Below are positions 8,328 through 17,284 of a DNA stretch of 64,000 nucleotides, piece by piece. The stretch is from Saprospiraceae bacterium (GTDB lineage Bacteria; Bacteroidota; Bacteroidia; Chitinophagales; Saprospiraceae): positions 94,793 through 158,792 of the forward strand of contig JAHDEC010000006.1 of assembly GCA_020629035.1 (NCBI GenBank). The letters are read 5' to 3'. Positions within the stretch are counted from its first letter, which is position 1. Each line of letters starts with the position of its first letter. Below the pieces are notes generated by a model. It was not told the origin of the DNA. It was given only the letters and a program-made list of their open reading frames with translations, and did not search any database. Made by a program: the position numbers and the translations under genes.

Positions 8328-8987
8328 ATGAAACATTCAGTCTTTTATTGCTTATTTATTGCTTCGTTTTTTTTGTGTCAAAAGGTACAAGCACAAACTG
8401 ATTTAGGATCTTGGACCGGGGTTAAACTTGCTACAAAACTGGATAAACAAACCTCTTTATCTGTAAACCCTATTTGGCGGATGAGGGAACAATTATCTAC
8501 TCTTAACACGACTTTCATTGATGTGGATCTTAAGCGAAGTTTTGGTGATTTTTGGGTGATGTTAAGAAATCGTAGTTTGTTAGATAGAAATACTAAGTAT
8601 AATCACTGGATTTTTGCCGACATTGGACAAAAAGGATCATTTACTGAAAAGATTCTTTGGGAGCACAAACTAAGATATCACTGGGGTCTTAAAATTAATG
8701 ATTTTGACGATGTCGATTTATTGCGATATGAGCCAGCCATAAAATTTATACATTCTAAAAAGTTTAATACTAAGCTAGGTTTCGATGCTCACTACAGGGT
8801 AATCGAAAATCCAAAGTACTTTAGAACTAGATACCACATAGGAGGCAAGTATGCTTTTAGTAAACCTCTAGCTTTAGAACTGTACTATTGGTTTGATGAC
8901 TTTACTGAGTCCGCAGACACACACCTTATAATAAGTACCTTAAGCTACACTTTTGACCTAAAAAAGAAAGAAGAAGTCGCAAACTAA
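8328..8987 (+). CDS. DUF2490 family outer-membrane beta-barrel-like protein
   Basis: The 219-residue protein starts MKHSVFYCLFIASFFLC, a signal peptide cleaved after VQA-QTDLG. The mature part alternates polar and aromatic residues in beta strands (WTGVKLATKLDKQTSLSVNP, HKLRYHWG, LELYYWFDD) and ends in a strand, LSYTFDL. This is the DUF2490 pattern, thought to form a small outer-membrane barrel of unknown role. An in-frame ATG at 8271 overlaps the reductase gene and would bury the signal peptide, so 8328 is preferred; the promoter placement supports this. Confidence 0.85.
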   Translation: MKHSVFYCLFIASFFLCQKVQAQTDLGSWTGVKLATKLDKQTSLSVNPIWRMREQLSTLNTTFIDVDLKRSFGDFWVMLRNRSLLDRNTKYNHWIFADIGQKGSFTEKILWEHKLRYHWGLKINDFDDVDLLRYEPAIKFIHSKKFNTKLGFDAHYRVIENPKYFRTRYHIGGKYAFSKPLALELYYWFDDFTESADTHLIISTLSYTFDLKKKEEVAN

Positions 8988-9059
8988 GATGTCTATATAA
9001 GGACTAAAACTTCCAACATTATATAAACACCTTTAGTTAAAAAAGCATTTCTTTGCTTA

Positions 9060-9743
9060 GTGAGTCACTCTAATACCTGTATATTACTTTTTGCGCGGAC
9101 CCCCGAGGCCGAAGTCCTCCATAAGCAACTTAGCAAAAAAGCTAATCTGAATAAGCGCATCAGTCACTTGCTCTACCAGAGAACTAAGCAAATTGTCCAG
9201 TCTTTAGACACACCACACTATCTTGTTTCTGAAACCCAGCAGATTGGGAATTCCTTTGGTGAACGAATCACTCACGCCATTAAGCAAGTCTTTGATCAAG
9301 GTTATGAGCATGTGATTGCCATTGGTGCAGATTGTCCCAATATTCATAAGCAACTCTTAGAAAAAGCGGTTCAAAACGCCAAGCATGGCCACTGCACCAT
9401 CGGACCAGCCAAAGATGGTGGCTTATATTTATTGAGTGTTTCCAAAGATCATTTTGACCAAGATGCATTTATAATGATGCCCTGGGAAAGTTCATCACTT
9501 GTAGGAGCATATAGAAGCTATTTAGAACGTGAAGGCTTAACTATTAACACACTTAAGACTTTAGCTGATCTAGATGATATACATAGTTTTATCAAGGTTA
9601 ATTTCGCCCACACTGACTGGGTTTTTAAGCAACTTAAAACTTTACTAGTCGATAAAGCCAATTGGTTCTTAAACCCTTTATTTTCTCCATTTTATCTTGC
9701 TAAGAATCCTACACTTCGAGGTCCACCTTACTCCTTTTCATAG
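9060..9743 (+). CDS. DUF2064 / TIGR04282-type glycosyltransferase-like protein
   Basis: The 227-residue product begins at a GTG. It has the DUF2064 landmarks: an N-terminal ILLFARTPEAE strand-loop, GNSFGERI, IAIGADCPNI (a GT-A-like Asp motif) and GPAKDGGLYLL. Members resemble nucleotidyl/glycosyl transferases; in other bacteria they sit near arsenosugar or sugar-phosphate genes, but no activity can be assigned here. The C-terminal residues after about 190 look less conserved. The SusC gene starts 55 bp downstream, so it may be the first gene of that operon. Confidence 0.75.
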   Translation: MSHSNTCILLFARTPEAEVLHKQLSKKANLNKRISHLLYQRTKQIVQSLDTPHYLVSETQQIGNSFGERITHAIKQVFDQGYEHVIAIGADCPNIHKQLLEKAVQNAKHGHCTIGPAKDGGLYLLSVSKDHFDQDAFIMMPWESSSLVGAYRSYLEREGLTINTLKTLADLDDIHSFIKVNFAHTDWVFKQLKTLLVDKANWFLNPLFSPFYLAKNPTLRGPPYSFS

Positions 9744-9798
9744 GTATTCATTTTAATTATTTCTATTTCTAATTGCCTTCGGGTAAACAAACACAGCT

Positions 9799-12700
9799 AT
9801 GAAACTTAGCCTTATTGGCATCTTATTTTGTTTGGTCAATGTTGCTTTTGCTCAACAAACCATCATCAAAGGAACAGTATTCGATGAAACTGATCAAAGC
9901 CCACTTCCAGGAGTAAGTATCTTATTAGATAATGAAACAGGTACAATCACGAACAATGATGGAAGCTTCCAAATTAAAGCAAATATTGGGGACGACTTAG
10001 TTGTCAGCTATATAGGTTATGGCGAACAGCGATTGACCATCGAAAATGAAGAAACACTTGCCATTTATTTATCGCCCGGAGTATCCCTAAATGAGGTAGT
10101 GGTTGTGGCTTTAGGTTTAAAGCGCGCTTCCAAGGGTTTAGGATATTCAGTGCAATCACTTGAGAATCGAGAAATTGCTAGGGTGCAATCCGTAAATTTC
10201 CTTGATAACCTCACCGCAAAATTAGCTGGCGTCCAAATTAATCAGGGAGCTACCGGTGTGGGCTCCTCCTCGAAAATTAGCATTCGAGGTGAGTCATCAT
10301 TTACTAACAATAATCCTTTGTTTGTAGTCAATGGCATTCCCATTCAAAACAACACAGATTTTAATGTAACCAATGAAGCTGCGGCTGGATTCCAATCGGT
10401 AGATTTCGGAAATGGAGCTATGGATATTATGCCGCAAGATATCGCAAGTGTGTCGGTGCTGAAAGGCCCTACTGCCGCTGCACTTTATGGCACCAGAGCT
10501 TCTAATGGCGTGCTGATAATCGAAACAAAAGATGGTTCGAAAAGTGAAGGTTTAGGCATTAGTTTTAGTGCAAGCACAACCCTTGATAGAGCATTTAGAC
10601 TTCCGGTTTTCCAAAATCAATTTGGCCAGGGCAATGCTGGACTGTTTGAATATGTAGACGGACTAGGTGGTGGAATTAATGATAACATTACTTATAGTTA
10701 TGGACCACAATTAGACATTGGATTATCTATACCACAATATGACAGCCCAGTTACTTTGCCTGATGGGAGGATTGTTAGAGCAGGTGATACAAGAGTACAC
10801 GGAGGTGCTGATATCGAGGCTACGCCTTTCGTTTCCCAGCCTGACAATCTGAAAAATTTCTATCAGACAGGCATAACCAATATCCAACAATTAGCTTTAG
10901 CTTCTTCCAATGAGTTGGGATCTTTTAGGCTCTCATTTGGAAATTTACATAGCGAATCGATCATTCCTGGTGTTGATTTTGATCGTAAAAACATAAGTAG
11001 CTATCTACACTTTAAGCCCACAGATCGCTTTAAGCTAAGTGCTAACATTAATTACATCTACTCATCTAGTAACAATCGACCAGCCAGTGGTTATGGTTCA
11101 GAAAACATAAACTACGCTTTAGTAGCATGGATGGGTAGACAGACGAATCTTAATCCGATGAAAGATTACTGGCAGCCAGGATTAGAGGATGTGCAGCAAT
11201 TTTCTTACAACTATACTTTTTTTGACAATCCATATTTTACCTTGTTTGAGAATAGGAATGGCCTAGCTAGGCACCGTTTATTTGGCCTTATAAAGGGGGA
11301 ATATGCATTGACAGAGAAACTTTCCTTGAGTCTGCGATCAGGGATGGATCAAAATAATGAGGACAGGACATTCCGTCGAGCATTTAGTTCTAATCGATTT
11401 AAAAATGGTGCCTATGCGGAACATAACATCAGCTTTAGAGAAAGCAATACTGATGCTTTAATTAATTATAAATCTTCCATAAATAATATCAAATTTCAAG
11501 CATCAATAGGTGCTAATCAAATGAATCGAAGGGCGGAAAATCAACAGTTTCAAACCCTGTCACTCGCCCAAGCAGGTATATATCAGTTTAGCAATGCCGC
11601 CGTACCGATCGAGTCTTTCATCAACCACAGCCGCAAACGGATAAATAGTGTGTATGGCTTGCTGAATATATCCTATAAAGATTTTCTATTTATAGATCTA
11701 ACAGTGAGAAATGATTGGTCGAGTGCATTAGCAAACACAGATGGTTCTGGTAATATTTCTTTCTTCTACCCTTCTGTTTCTTCTAGTTTTATTTTGTCCA
11801 ATGTTGTTAATCTTCCATCTGCCATTTCCTTTGCCAAACTGAGAGCAAGCTGGGCTCAAGTAGGAAATGATACAGATCCATACCAAACAGCCAATGTATT
11901 TTTAGCCGACACTCCTTTTGAAAGTCAAGCAACATTGACCCAACAAAACTTTATCGCAAACCAAGATTTAAAGCCTGAACAAACGAGTGCTTTCGAACTA
12001 GGTGCTGATCTCAGGTTTTTTGACGACAAACTGAACTTAGATATTGCTGCTTACACCATGCAAACAGAAAACCAAATTCTTTCTCTACCCATTGCGCAAA
12101 GCTCGGGATATGCTTTCCAATTAGTAAACGGCGGCGCGGTGCAGTCAAGAGGGATCGAAGCCATCTTAGCTGCGAGGATGATGGAGCGACGAGGGTTTAG
12201 TTGGAATAGTGCTTTAAATATGAGTCATAATACCTCAAGAATAACTTCATTACCGGATGAATCTACTCAAATCACACTTGGCTACAATCGTGTGTATGAT
12301 AATGTAAACCAAACAGTTTGGTTTCTGGGAGCTGAAGGTTCGGAGATTGGAGATATTTGGGGAACTGGATATCTAAAAAATGAAAATGGGGACTTTGTCA
12401 TTGCTGAAGATGGGAGATATATTGTGGATAACACCCTTAAATTATTGGGTAATGCAAACCCCGATTTTATACTTGGATGGCAGCATGGTTTTAGCTATAA
12501 ACAATGGCAACTAGGCTTTGTCATCGATTGGAGGCAAGGAGGTGAAATAGTATCTCGTACCCAGGCTTTAGCAGGTGTTGCCGGTCAATTAATAGAAACG
12601 GAATATAGACCAGAAGCAGGTATTGTGGCTGAAGGCGTACAAAACATTGGAACGCCAGAGTCGCCAAATTATGTACTAAACACCACGGCTATATCTGCCG

Positions 12701-13002
12701 AAACTTACTATCGCCAATTCTATGATCGTAACCATGAGGAAAACAACACCATCGACGCCAGTTATGTAAAGCTGCGCGAATTCAACCTGTCTTACCAATT
12801 CGAAACAAGTCGTAAATATCTCCAGTGGGCAAACCAGATGAGCTTAAGTTTAATTGCCAAAAATGTATGGGCAATATCTAAAATTAAGCACTTTGATCCG
12901 GAGCAACTAGCTGTTCAAGGACAAGGTTTTGTGAGTGGTGTAGAAGATATGTCCTATGCTACTTCACGCAGCATTGGACTGCACCTAAATGTAAACTTTT
13001 AA
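9799..13002 (+). CDS. SusC/RagA-type TonB-linked outer-membrane transporter
   Basis: The 1067-residue protein has a signal peptide (LIGILFCLVNVAFA-QQ) and a carboxypeptidase-D-like beta domain (about 20-100, GTVFDETDQSPLPGVSI). Next come the SusC signature (SLNEVVVVALGLKR), a plug domain (about 115-240) and a 22-strand-type barrel ending in phenylalanine (HLNVNF). With its SusD partner it imports a bound nutrient across the outer membrane using TonB energy. The SusD gene begins 8 bp downstream. The substrate is not evident from the protein; the operon lacks glycosidases, which argues against a polysaccharide locus. Confidence 0.95.
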   Translation: MKLSLIGILFCLVNVAFAQQTIIKGTVFDETDQSPLPGVSILLDNETGTITNNDGSFQIKANIGDDLVVSYIGYGEQRLTIENEETLAIYLSPGVSLNEVVVVALGLKRASKGLGYSVQSLENREIARVQSVNFLDNLTAKLAGVQINQGATGVGSSSKISIRGESSFTNNNPLFVVNGIPIQNNTDFNVTNEAAAGFQSVDFGNGAMDIMPQDIASVSVLKGPTAAALYGTRASNGVLIIETKDGSKSEGLGISFSASTTLDRAFRLPVFQNQFGQGNAGLFEYVDGLGGGINDNITYSYGPQLDIGLSIPQYDSPVTLPDGRIVRAGDTRVHGGADIEATPFVSQPDNLKNFYQTGITNIQQLALASSNELGSFRLSFGNLHSESIIPGVDFDRKNISSYLHFKPTDRFKLSANINYIYSSSNNRPASGYGSENINYALVAWMGRQTNLNPMKDYWQPGLEDVQQFSYNYTFFDNPYFTLFENRNGLARHRLFGLIKGEYALTEKLSLSLRSGMDQNNEDRTFRRAFSSNRFKNGAYAEHNISFRESNTDALINYKSSINNIKFQASIGANQMNRRAENQQFQTLSLAQAGIYQFSNAAVPIESFINHSRKRINSVYGLLNISYKDFLFIDLTVRNDWSSALANTDGSGNISFFYPSVSSSFILSNVVNLPSAISFAKLRASWAQVGNDTDPYQTANVFLADTPFESQATLTQQNFIANQDLKPEQTSAFELGADLRFFDDKLNLDIAAYTMQTENQILSLPIAQSSGYAFQLVNGGAVQSRGIEAILAARMMERRGFSWNSALNMSHNTSRITSLPDESTQITLGYNRVYDNVNQTVWFLGAEGSEIGDIWGTGYLKNENGDFVIAEDGRYIVDNTLKLLGNANPDFILGWQHGFSYKQWQLGFVIDWRQGGEIVSRTQALAGVAGQLIETEYRPEAGIVAEGVQNIGTPESPNYVLNTTAISAETYYRQFYDRNHEENNTIDASYVKLREFNLSYQFETSRKYLQWANQMSLSLIAKNVWAISKIKHFDPEQLAVQGQGFVSGVEDMSYATSRSIGLHLNVNF

Positions 13003-13010
13003 AGAAGCTA

Positions 13011-14465
13011 ATGATGAAATTTATCAACTATAAAAAATTAATGATTGCTTGTTTAATGGGTGCTTTATCCATCACCTGTACCAGTGACTTTGGGGAAATA
13101 AATACAGATCCTACAGCTGGCACTACAGCCGATCCTTCATTCTTACTCAGACAAATACTCTGGAATACGGTAGAAGAAATGTCCTACGAGTCATATGTAG
13201 CTGGGCATCTCTTATCCCAGCATTTTACAGCAGTCGATTTTAATTTGTTTGATCGACACAGTTTATCGGAACCACAATTTGGTGGAAATCCATGGCCTGT
13301 CCTTTATCAATTATTTAGGGATAATGAGTTTATTTTAAATCAGTCAATAGAAGATCCTAAGTATGCAGTATACGAAGGTCCAGCTCGTATATTAAAAGCT
13401 TACTTAATAGGTCTTATTACTGATTTATATGGGGACGTTCCTTACAGTGAAGCTGGACAAGGTGCCAGCTCAGGAATAGTTAATCCCATCTATGATGATC
13501 AGGCATCCATTTATCTAGGACCAAATGGGATTATAGACCAATTAACTATTGCTAAAGAACAAATACAAAACTACACTGGTTTAGAAAAACTAGAAGGAGA
13601 TATACTCTATAGTGGAGATTTGTCAAAATGGATTTTAATGGCTAATTCATTGCTCATAAAATATCATATGCGTAGCTCAGATTTAGTAGATGTAAGGGAG
13701 GCTATTCAAAACCTTTATGACGAGGGATTATACATCGATAATAATCAAGATAACGCCAGCTTTAATTTCAGTGCAAACCAGCCTAACAATTTTAGAATGG
13801 CTGAATTAAGGACAGGTGATTTCAATTTGTTTATTATGTCTGAAACCGCGCAAACCATTTATGAAAGTCTTGAAGACCCAAGAGTCTCTATTTTTTACAA
13901 AGAAACTGAAAGTAATCCGGGTGAATATCAAGGCTTACTGAATGGACAAGATGCATCTTCCTTATCCATAAGTATTGCTGATTATTCACTAGGTGGTGCT
14001 TTATTTAGGGAGGAAACACAAAGACTCGATGGCAGCTATGCCACTGCTTGGGAAACGGCTTTTTTCTTAGCAGAAGCAGCACAAAAAGGCATATTATCAG
14101 CCAACGCAAAAGCTTTGTATGAAGAAGCTGTAAGACTCTCATTTGAGTATTGGGAAACAGATTTACCCGCTAATTACCTAAGTGATGGACCAGCTGCCTA
14201 CGATGACCAATTTTCGCTAGAACAGATTATGACTCAAAAATGGATAAGCAATACCATCAATGGATATGAGTCTTGGATCGAGTATAGAAGAACTGGACTA
14301 CCTGCTTTAAAGCCCATTGCATCCAGTTTAAATGATGGACTTATTCCTGTCCGAATGCCTTATCCAAAAGATGAAGCGATATTGAACCAAACAAACTATG
14401 AGGAGGCTGCTAATAATACAGAACAAAACAGTGTAAACGTGCGAGTTTGGTGGGATAAAAACTAA
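13011..14465 (+). CDS. SusD/RagB-like surface nutrient-binding lipoprotein
   Basis: The 484-residue protein has a lipoprotein signal (MIACLMGALSITC, Cys as lipid anchor). SusD-like helical repeats follow (FRDNEFILNQ, ARILKAYLIGLITDLYGDVPYSEA) with the C-terminal signature RRTGLPAL and a final VRVWW. The pattern is nearest the SusD-like_2 branch, which often serves small substrates. It forms the lid of the SusC transporter. Its TAA overlaps the ATG of the symporter gene (TAATG), showing translational coupling. Confidence 0.93.
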   Translation: MMKFINYKKLMIACLMGALSITCTSDFGEINTDPTAGTTADPSFLLRQILWNTVEEMSYESYVAGHLLSQHFTAVDFNLFDRHSLSEPQFGGNPWPVLYQLFRDNEFILNQSIEDPKYAVYEGPARILKAYLIGLITDLYGDVPYSEAGQGASSGIVNPIYDDQASIYLGPNGIIDQLTIAKEQIQNYTGLEKLEGDILYSGDLSKWILMANSLLIKYHMRSSDLVDVREAIQNLYDEGLYIDNNQDNASFNFSANQPNNFRMAELRTGDFNLFIMSETAQTIYESLEDPRVSIFYKETESNPGEYQGLLNGQDASSLSISIADYSLGGALFREETQRLDGSYATAWETAFFLAEAAQKGILSANAKALYEEAVRLSFEYWETDLPANYLSDGPAAYDDQFSLEQIMTQKWISNTINGYESWIEYRRTGLPALKPIASSLNDGLIPVRMPYPKDEAILNQTNYEEAANNTEQNSVNVRVWWDKN

Positions 14466-15838
14466 TGGATTATCCAATACAAATATGGCAATGGATCTTG
14501 GTAATAGCATCCAGTTTACTCTTACTTTGGATTGCTCCAAAGGCAAGGACTGTACAGGATTTTTTCAAAGGAAGTAAGCAGGGAAAGACAGTCAACATTT
14601 ATCTACTAACCAGCAGTTTGGTCATCTCTTGGTTATTTGCTAAATCCATTACCAATGCTGCCAATTTAGGCTTGGAGTTTGGAATGCTCGGTGGTCTTGC
14701 CTATGCAGTCTACTACCTATCTTTTGTAGTAGCTGGCCTGGTCATTTATAAGCTGAGGACCCAGGGAGGATTTAAAAGTATTCATCAGTTTTTAGAAACT
14801 AGGTATGGACTGGCTTCAGTAGCTATTTTTTCCGTTTTAATAGCCTTTCGATTATTTAATGAAGTTTGGTCAAATACAATGGTTATTGGCAGCTATTTTG
14901 GAGAGGCTGGCAGTTCATCATATTATCTTTCTATCCTTGTATTTACGATATTAACCCTAGCCTACTCATTAAAAGGTGGTATGAGCAGTTCGATTATGAC
15001 GGATCTTATTCAGATGATTTTATTTGCTTTGGTTTTAATCGTGGTTTTAGGCGTGATCATCCCGCAAACCGAAGGTGGCATTAGCACTTATTTACAGTCT
15101 GGAGAATGGTCCATGGCGATGGGTGGAAACTTACTGTTGGTTGCCTTTATCCAATCATTTAGTTATCCTTTTCATGATCCAGTTATGACTGATCGAGGTT
15201 TTATCACTGATGCTAAAACCACCTTGCGATCCTTTCTGCTAGCCGCACTTATAGGCATGGTTTGTATATTATTATTCAGTTTTGTCGGCATCTTTGGTGG
15301 GATACGCGGAGTGAGCGGTCAAGCTCCTGTGGAGGTGGCAAAACTGCTAGGTATCCCCATGATGTTGTTAATTAATTTTATCATGATTACTTCCGCCGCT
15401 TCTACCCTAGATTCGACCTTTAGTTCATTTGCCAAATTAGTCCAGCTCGATATTAAAAAAGAGAAGCATTTGAGTATTTCTGCCGGAAGAAAAACGATGG
15501 TTGCTATTACTATTTTAGGTACGATTCCAGTTTTTCTAAATCCTGCCATTTTATCTGCCACTACGGTGAGTGGGACGATGGTTTTAGGATTAGCGCCCGT
15601 CTTTATCCTTTGGTTTTTAAGACCAGCAAAATGGGCTTTTTATGCTTCGGTGGGTGTGGGACTAATAGTTGGGCTTTGCTTAGCCTTTGGTTGCTATCCT
15701 GAAAGTTTGTTATTTACTACAGGCAAATACGCTGATTTATTAAGTGCTAATCTATTAGGGACTGTGGCTTGCTTTACCTTGTTTTTTGTGGCTTGTTTAG
15801 TTAAACCCAATGTGTCAAAATCTCCGCTTTATGACTAA
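14465..15838 (+). CDS. Sodium:solute symporter (SSS family)
   Basis: The 457-residue protein has about 12-13 hydrophobic helices and SSS-family motifs: LVISWLFAKSITNAANLG near the start, YSLKGGMSSSIMTDLIQMILF, and SAASTLDSTFSSFAKLVQLD, the last including the Na2-site serines. It would carry a solute across the inner membrane with sodium. Overlap with the SusD gene implies that it moves the compound delivered by SusC/SusD. Nucleobase, nucleoside and urea-type solutes are all within the family; the deaminase encoded downstream makes a purine plausible (inference). Confidence 0.9.
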   Translation: MDYPIQIWQWILVIASSLLLLWIAPKARTVQDFFKGSKQGKTVNIYLLTSSLVISWLFAKSITNAANLGLEFGMLGGLAYAVYYLSFVVAGLVIYKLRTQGGFKSIHQFLETRYGLASVAIFSVLIAFRLFNEVWSNTMVIGSYFGEAGSSSYYLSILVFTILTLAYSLKGGMSSSIMTDLIQMILFALVLIVVLGVIIPQTEGGISTYLQSGEWSMAMGGNLLLVAFIQSFSYPFHDPVMTDRGFITDAKTTLRSFLLAALIGMVCILLFSFVGIFGGIRGVSGQAPVEVAKLLGIPMMLLINFIMITSAASTLDSTFSSFAKLVQLDIKKEKHLSISAGRKTMVAITILGTIPVFLNPAILSATTVSGTMVLGLAPVFILWFLRPAKWAFYASVGVGLIVGLCLAFGCYPESLLFTTGKYADLLSANLLGTVACFTLFFVACLVKPNVSKSPLYD

Positions 15839-16652
15839 AGAAAAGAAAATACAGATTAGTCAAGATACTATCCTAGTATTTGGAGGCGTTTACTCAAATC
15901 TCCAAGCCTTAGAAGCCTTAAAATCAGTAGCTACAACTAAAGGTTTTAGCCCAGAAAACATCATTTGCACCGGAGATTTAATTGCCTACTGCGCAGAGCC
16001 GGAAGCATGTGTCCAGCTGATTAAAGATTGGGGAATCCATGTGATAGCAGGCAATGTCGAATTAAATATCCGACAGGGTTTAGATGATTGCGGCTGTAAC
16101 TTTAATGAGGGAGGAAGATGCGATCTCCTTTCAAAGCAATGGTATCCTTTTGCTAAAGCCTCACTCAGTAAGGATAGCCTCGAATTTATTAGCCATTTAC
16201 CCGAATTCCTTCGATTTACTGTTGGAGGGAAATCTTGTTTAGTGGTACATGGAAGCTATACGGATACCTCTCATTTTGTGTTTAAATCTACTCCATGGGA
16301 AATAAAGCAAAGACAGTTTGACTTAGCCGATGTAGATACTATTATTGGTGGGCATTGTGGTCTTCCCTTTGAGGATTCAAAAGATGGAAAACAATGGTTT
16401 AATCCAGGAGTAATCGGTATGCCTGCTAATGATGGAACAAGTCGTGTTTGGTATGGTCTAATAGATGCGGATCAAGGCATCATTAGTCAAAGCTTAGTTC
16501 CTTTGAATTATGACCATCAGAAAGCTGCCCATTTAATGAAATCAGCAGGTTTACCACAAAGCTATGCGGCTACTTTGGAAACTGGCTTGTGGGATAATTG
16601 TGAAATACTTCCTGAAACAGAAACAGCCTTGAGAGGAATCATCATCCAATAA
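15831..16652 (+). CDS. Metallophosphoesterase-like protein with altered metal site
   Basis: About 273 residues from the ATG at 15831, which overlaps the symporter stop by 8 bp; an in-frame ATG at 15810 is possible. The fold is calcineurin-like: CTGDLIAYC, VVHGS and GGHCGLPF are recognisable. The usual first motif DxHGN, however, reads GGVYSN, and GNHE reads GNVE, so the first Asp, its partner His and the catalytic His are all missing. A Cys-rich segment (DDCGCNFNEGGRC) follows. The conserved rest (NPGVIGMPANDGTSRVWY) suggests a functional family with a different metal site or no phosphatase activity. It closes the SusCD-symporter operon. Confidence 0.75.
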   Translation: MTKEKKIQISQDTILVFGGVYSNLQALEALKSVATTKGFSPENIICTGDLIAYCAEPEACVQLIKDWGIHVIAGNVELNIRQGLDDCGCNFNEGGRCDLLSKQWYPFAKASLSKDSLEFISHLPEFLRFTVGGKSCLVVHGSYTDTSHFVFKSTPWEIKQRQFDLADVDTIIGGHCGLPFEDSKDGKQWFNPGVIGMPANDGTSRVWYGLIDADQGIISQSLVPLNYDHQKAAHLMKSAGLPQSYAATLETGLWDNCEILPETETALRGIIIQ

Positions 16653-16732
16653 CTATCGATTGATTAGTTTTGTGCTTATGGATTGTGTAATGAGAAGATT
16701 ATTCTTCTTTTCGTGCATCGCCAATAAGCAAC

Positions 16733-17284
16733 ATGGAAACGAACTATTTATTTACATCTGCAAGATTAGGGTTTCGAACTTGGCTAGACGAGGATCTAGA
16801 GCCTATGTCTGCCATAAATGCAGACCCAGCTGTTATGGAATTCTTTCCTTCTACACAAAGCATTGAACAAACCAAAGGATTTATCGAGCGGATGAAAAAG
16901 CATCAAGCAGAGAGAGCATACTGTTATTTTGCGGTAGATGAATTATCAAACCATCAATTTATTGGATTTATCGGCCTTGCCTACCAGACCTACGAAACTC
17001 CCTATTCACCGTTTGTAGATATAGGTTATCGCCTAGCCCAAAAATATTGGAACAAAGGTTATGCTACTGAAGGTTCGTTACGATGCCTAAGATTTGCTAA
17101 AGAAACTATGGCTATAGAAGACATTTACTCAGTTGCCATCCTTCAAAATGTTAAGTCTATGCATGTAATGAAGAAGTTAGGCTTAAGCAAAATAGACGAA
17201 TTTGATCACCCCGCATTAAGTGATTATCCGGCCATCAAACGCTGTGCTATCTATCACATTAATGTAAACAATAAGCTCACATGA
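16733..17284 (+). CDS. GNAT-family N-acetyltransferase (RimJ/RimL-like)
   Basis: The 183-residue protein has the Acetyltransf_3 pattern: LFTSARLGFRTW at the start, DIGYRLAQKYWNKGYATEGSL for acetyl-CoA binding (Q/RxxGxG/A type, here KGYATE), and NVKSMHVMKKLGL in motif B. Such enzymes acetylate protein N-termini, small amines or antibiotics; the substrate is unknown. A possible -7 element TAGTTTTG lies at 16665-16672. Its stop overlaps the start of the deaminase gene by 4 bp (ATGA), so the two are coupled. Confidence 0.87.
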   Translation: METNYLFTSARLGFRTWLDEDLEPMSAINADPAVMEFFPSTQSIEQTKGFIERMKKHQAERAYCYFAVDELSNHQFIGFIGLAYQTYETPYSPFVDIGYRLAQKYWNKGYATEGSLRCLRFAKETMAIEDIYSVAILQNVKSMHVMKKLGLSKIDEFDHPALSDYPAIKRCAIYHINVNNKLT

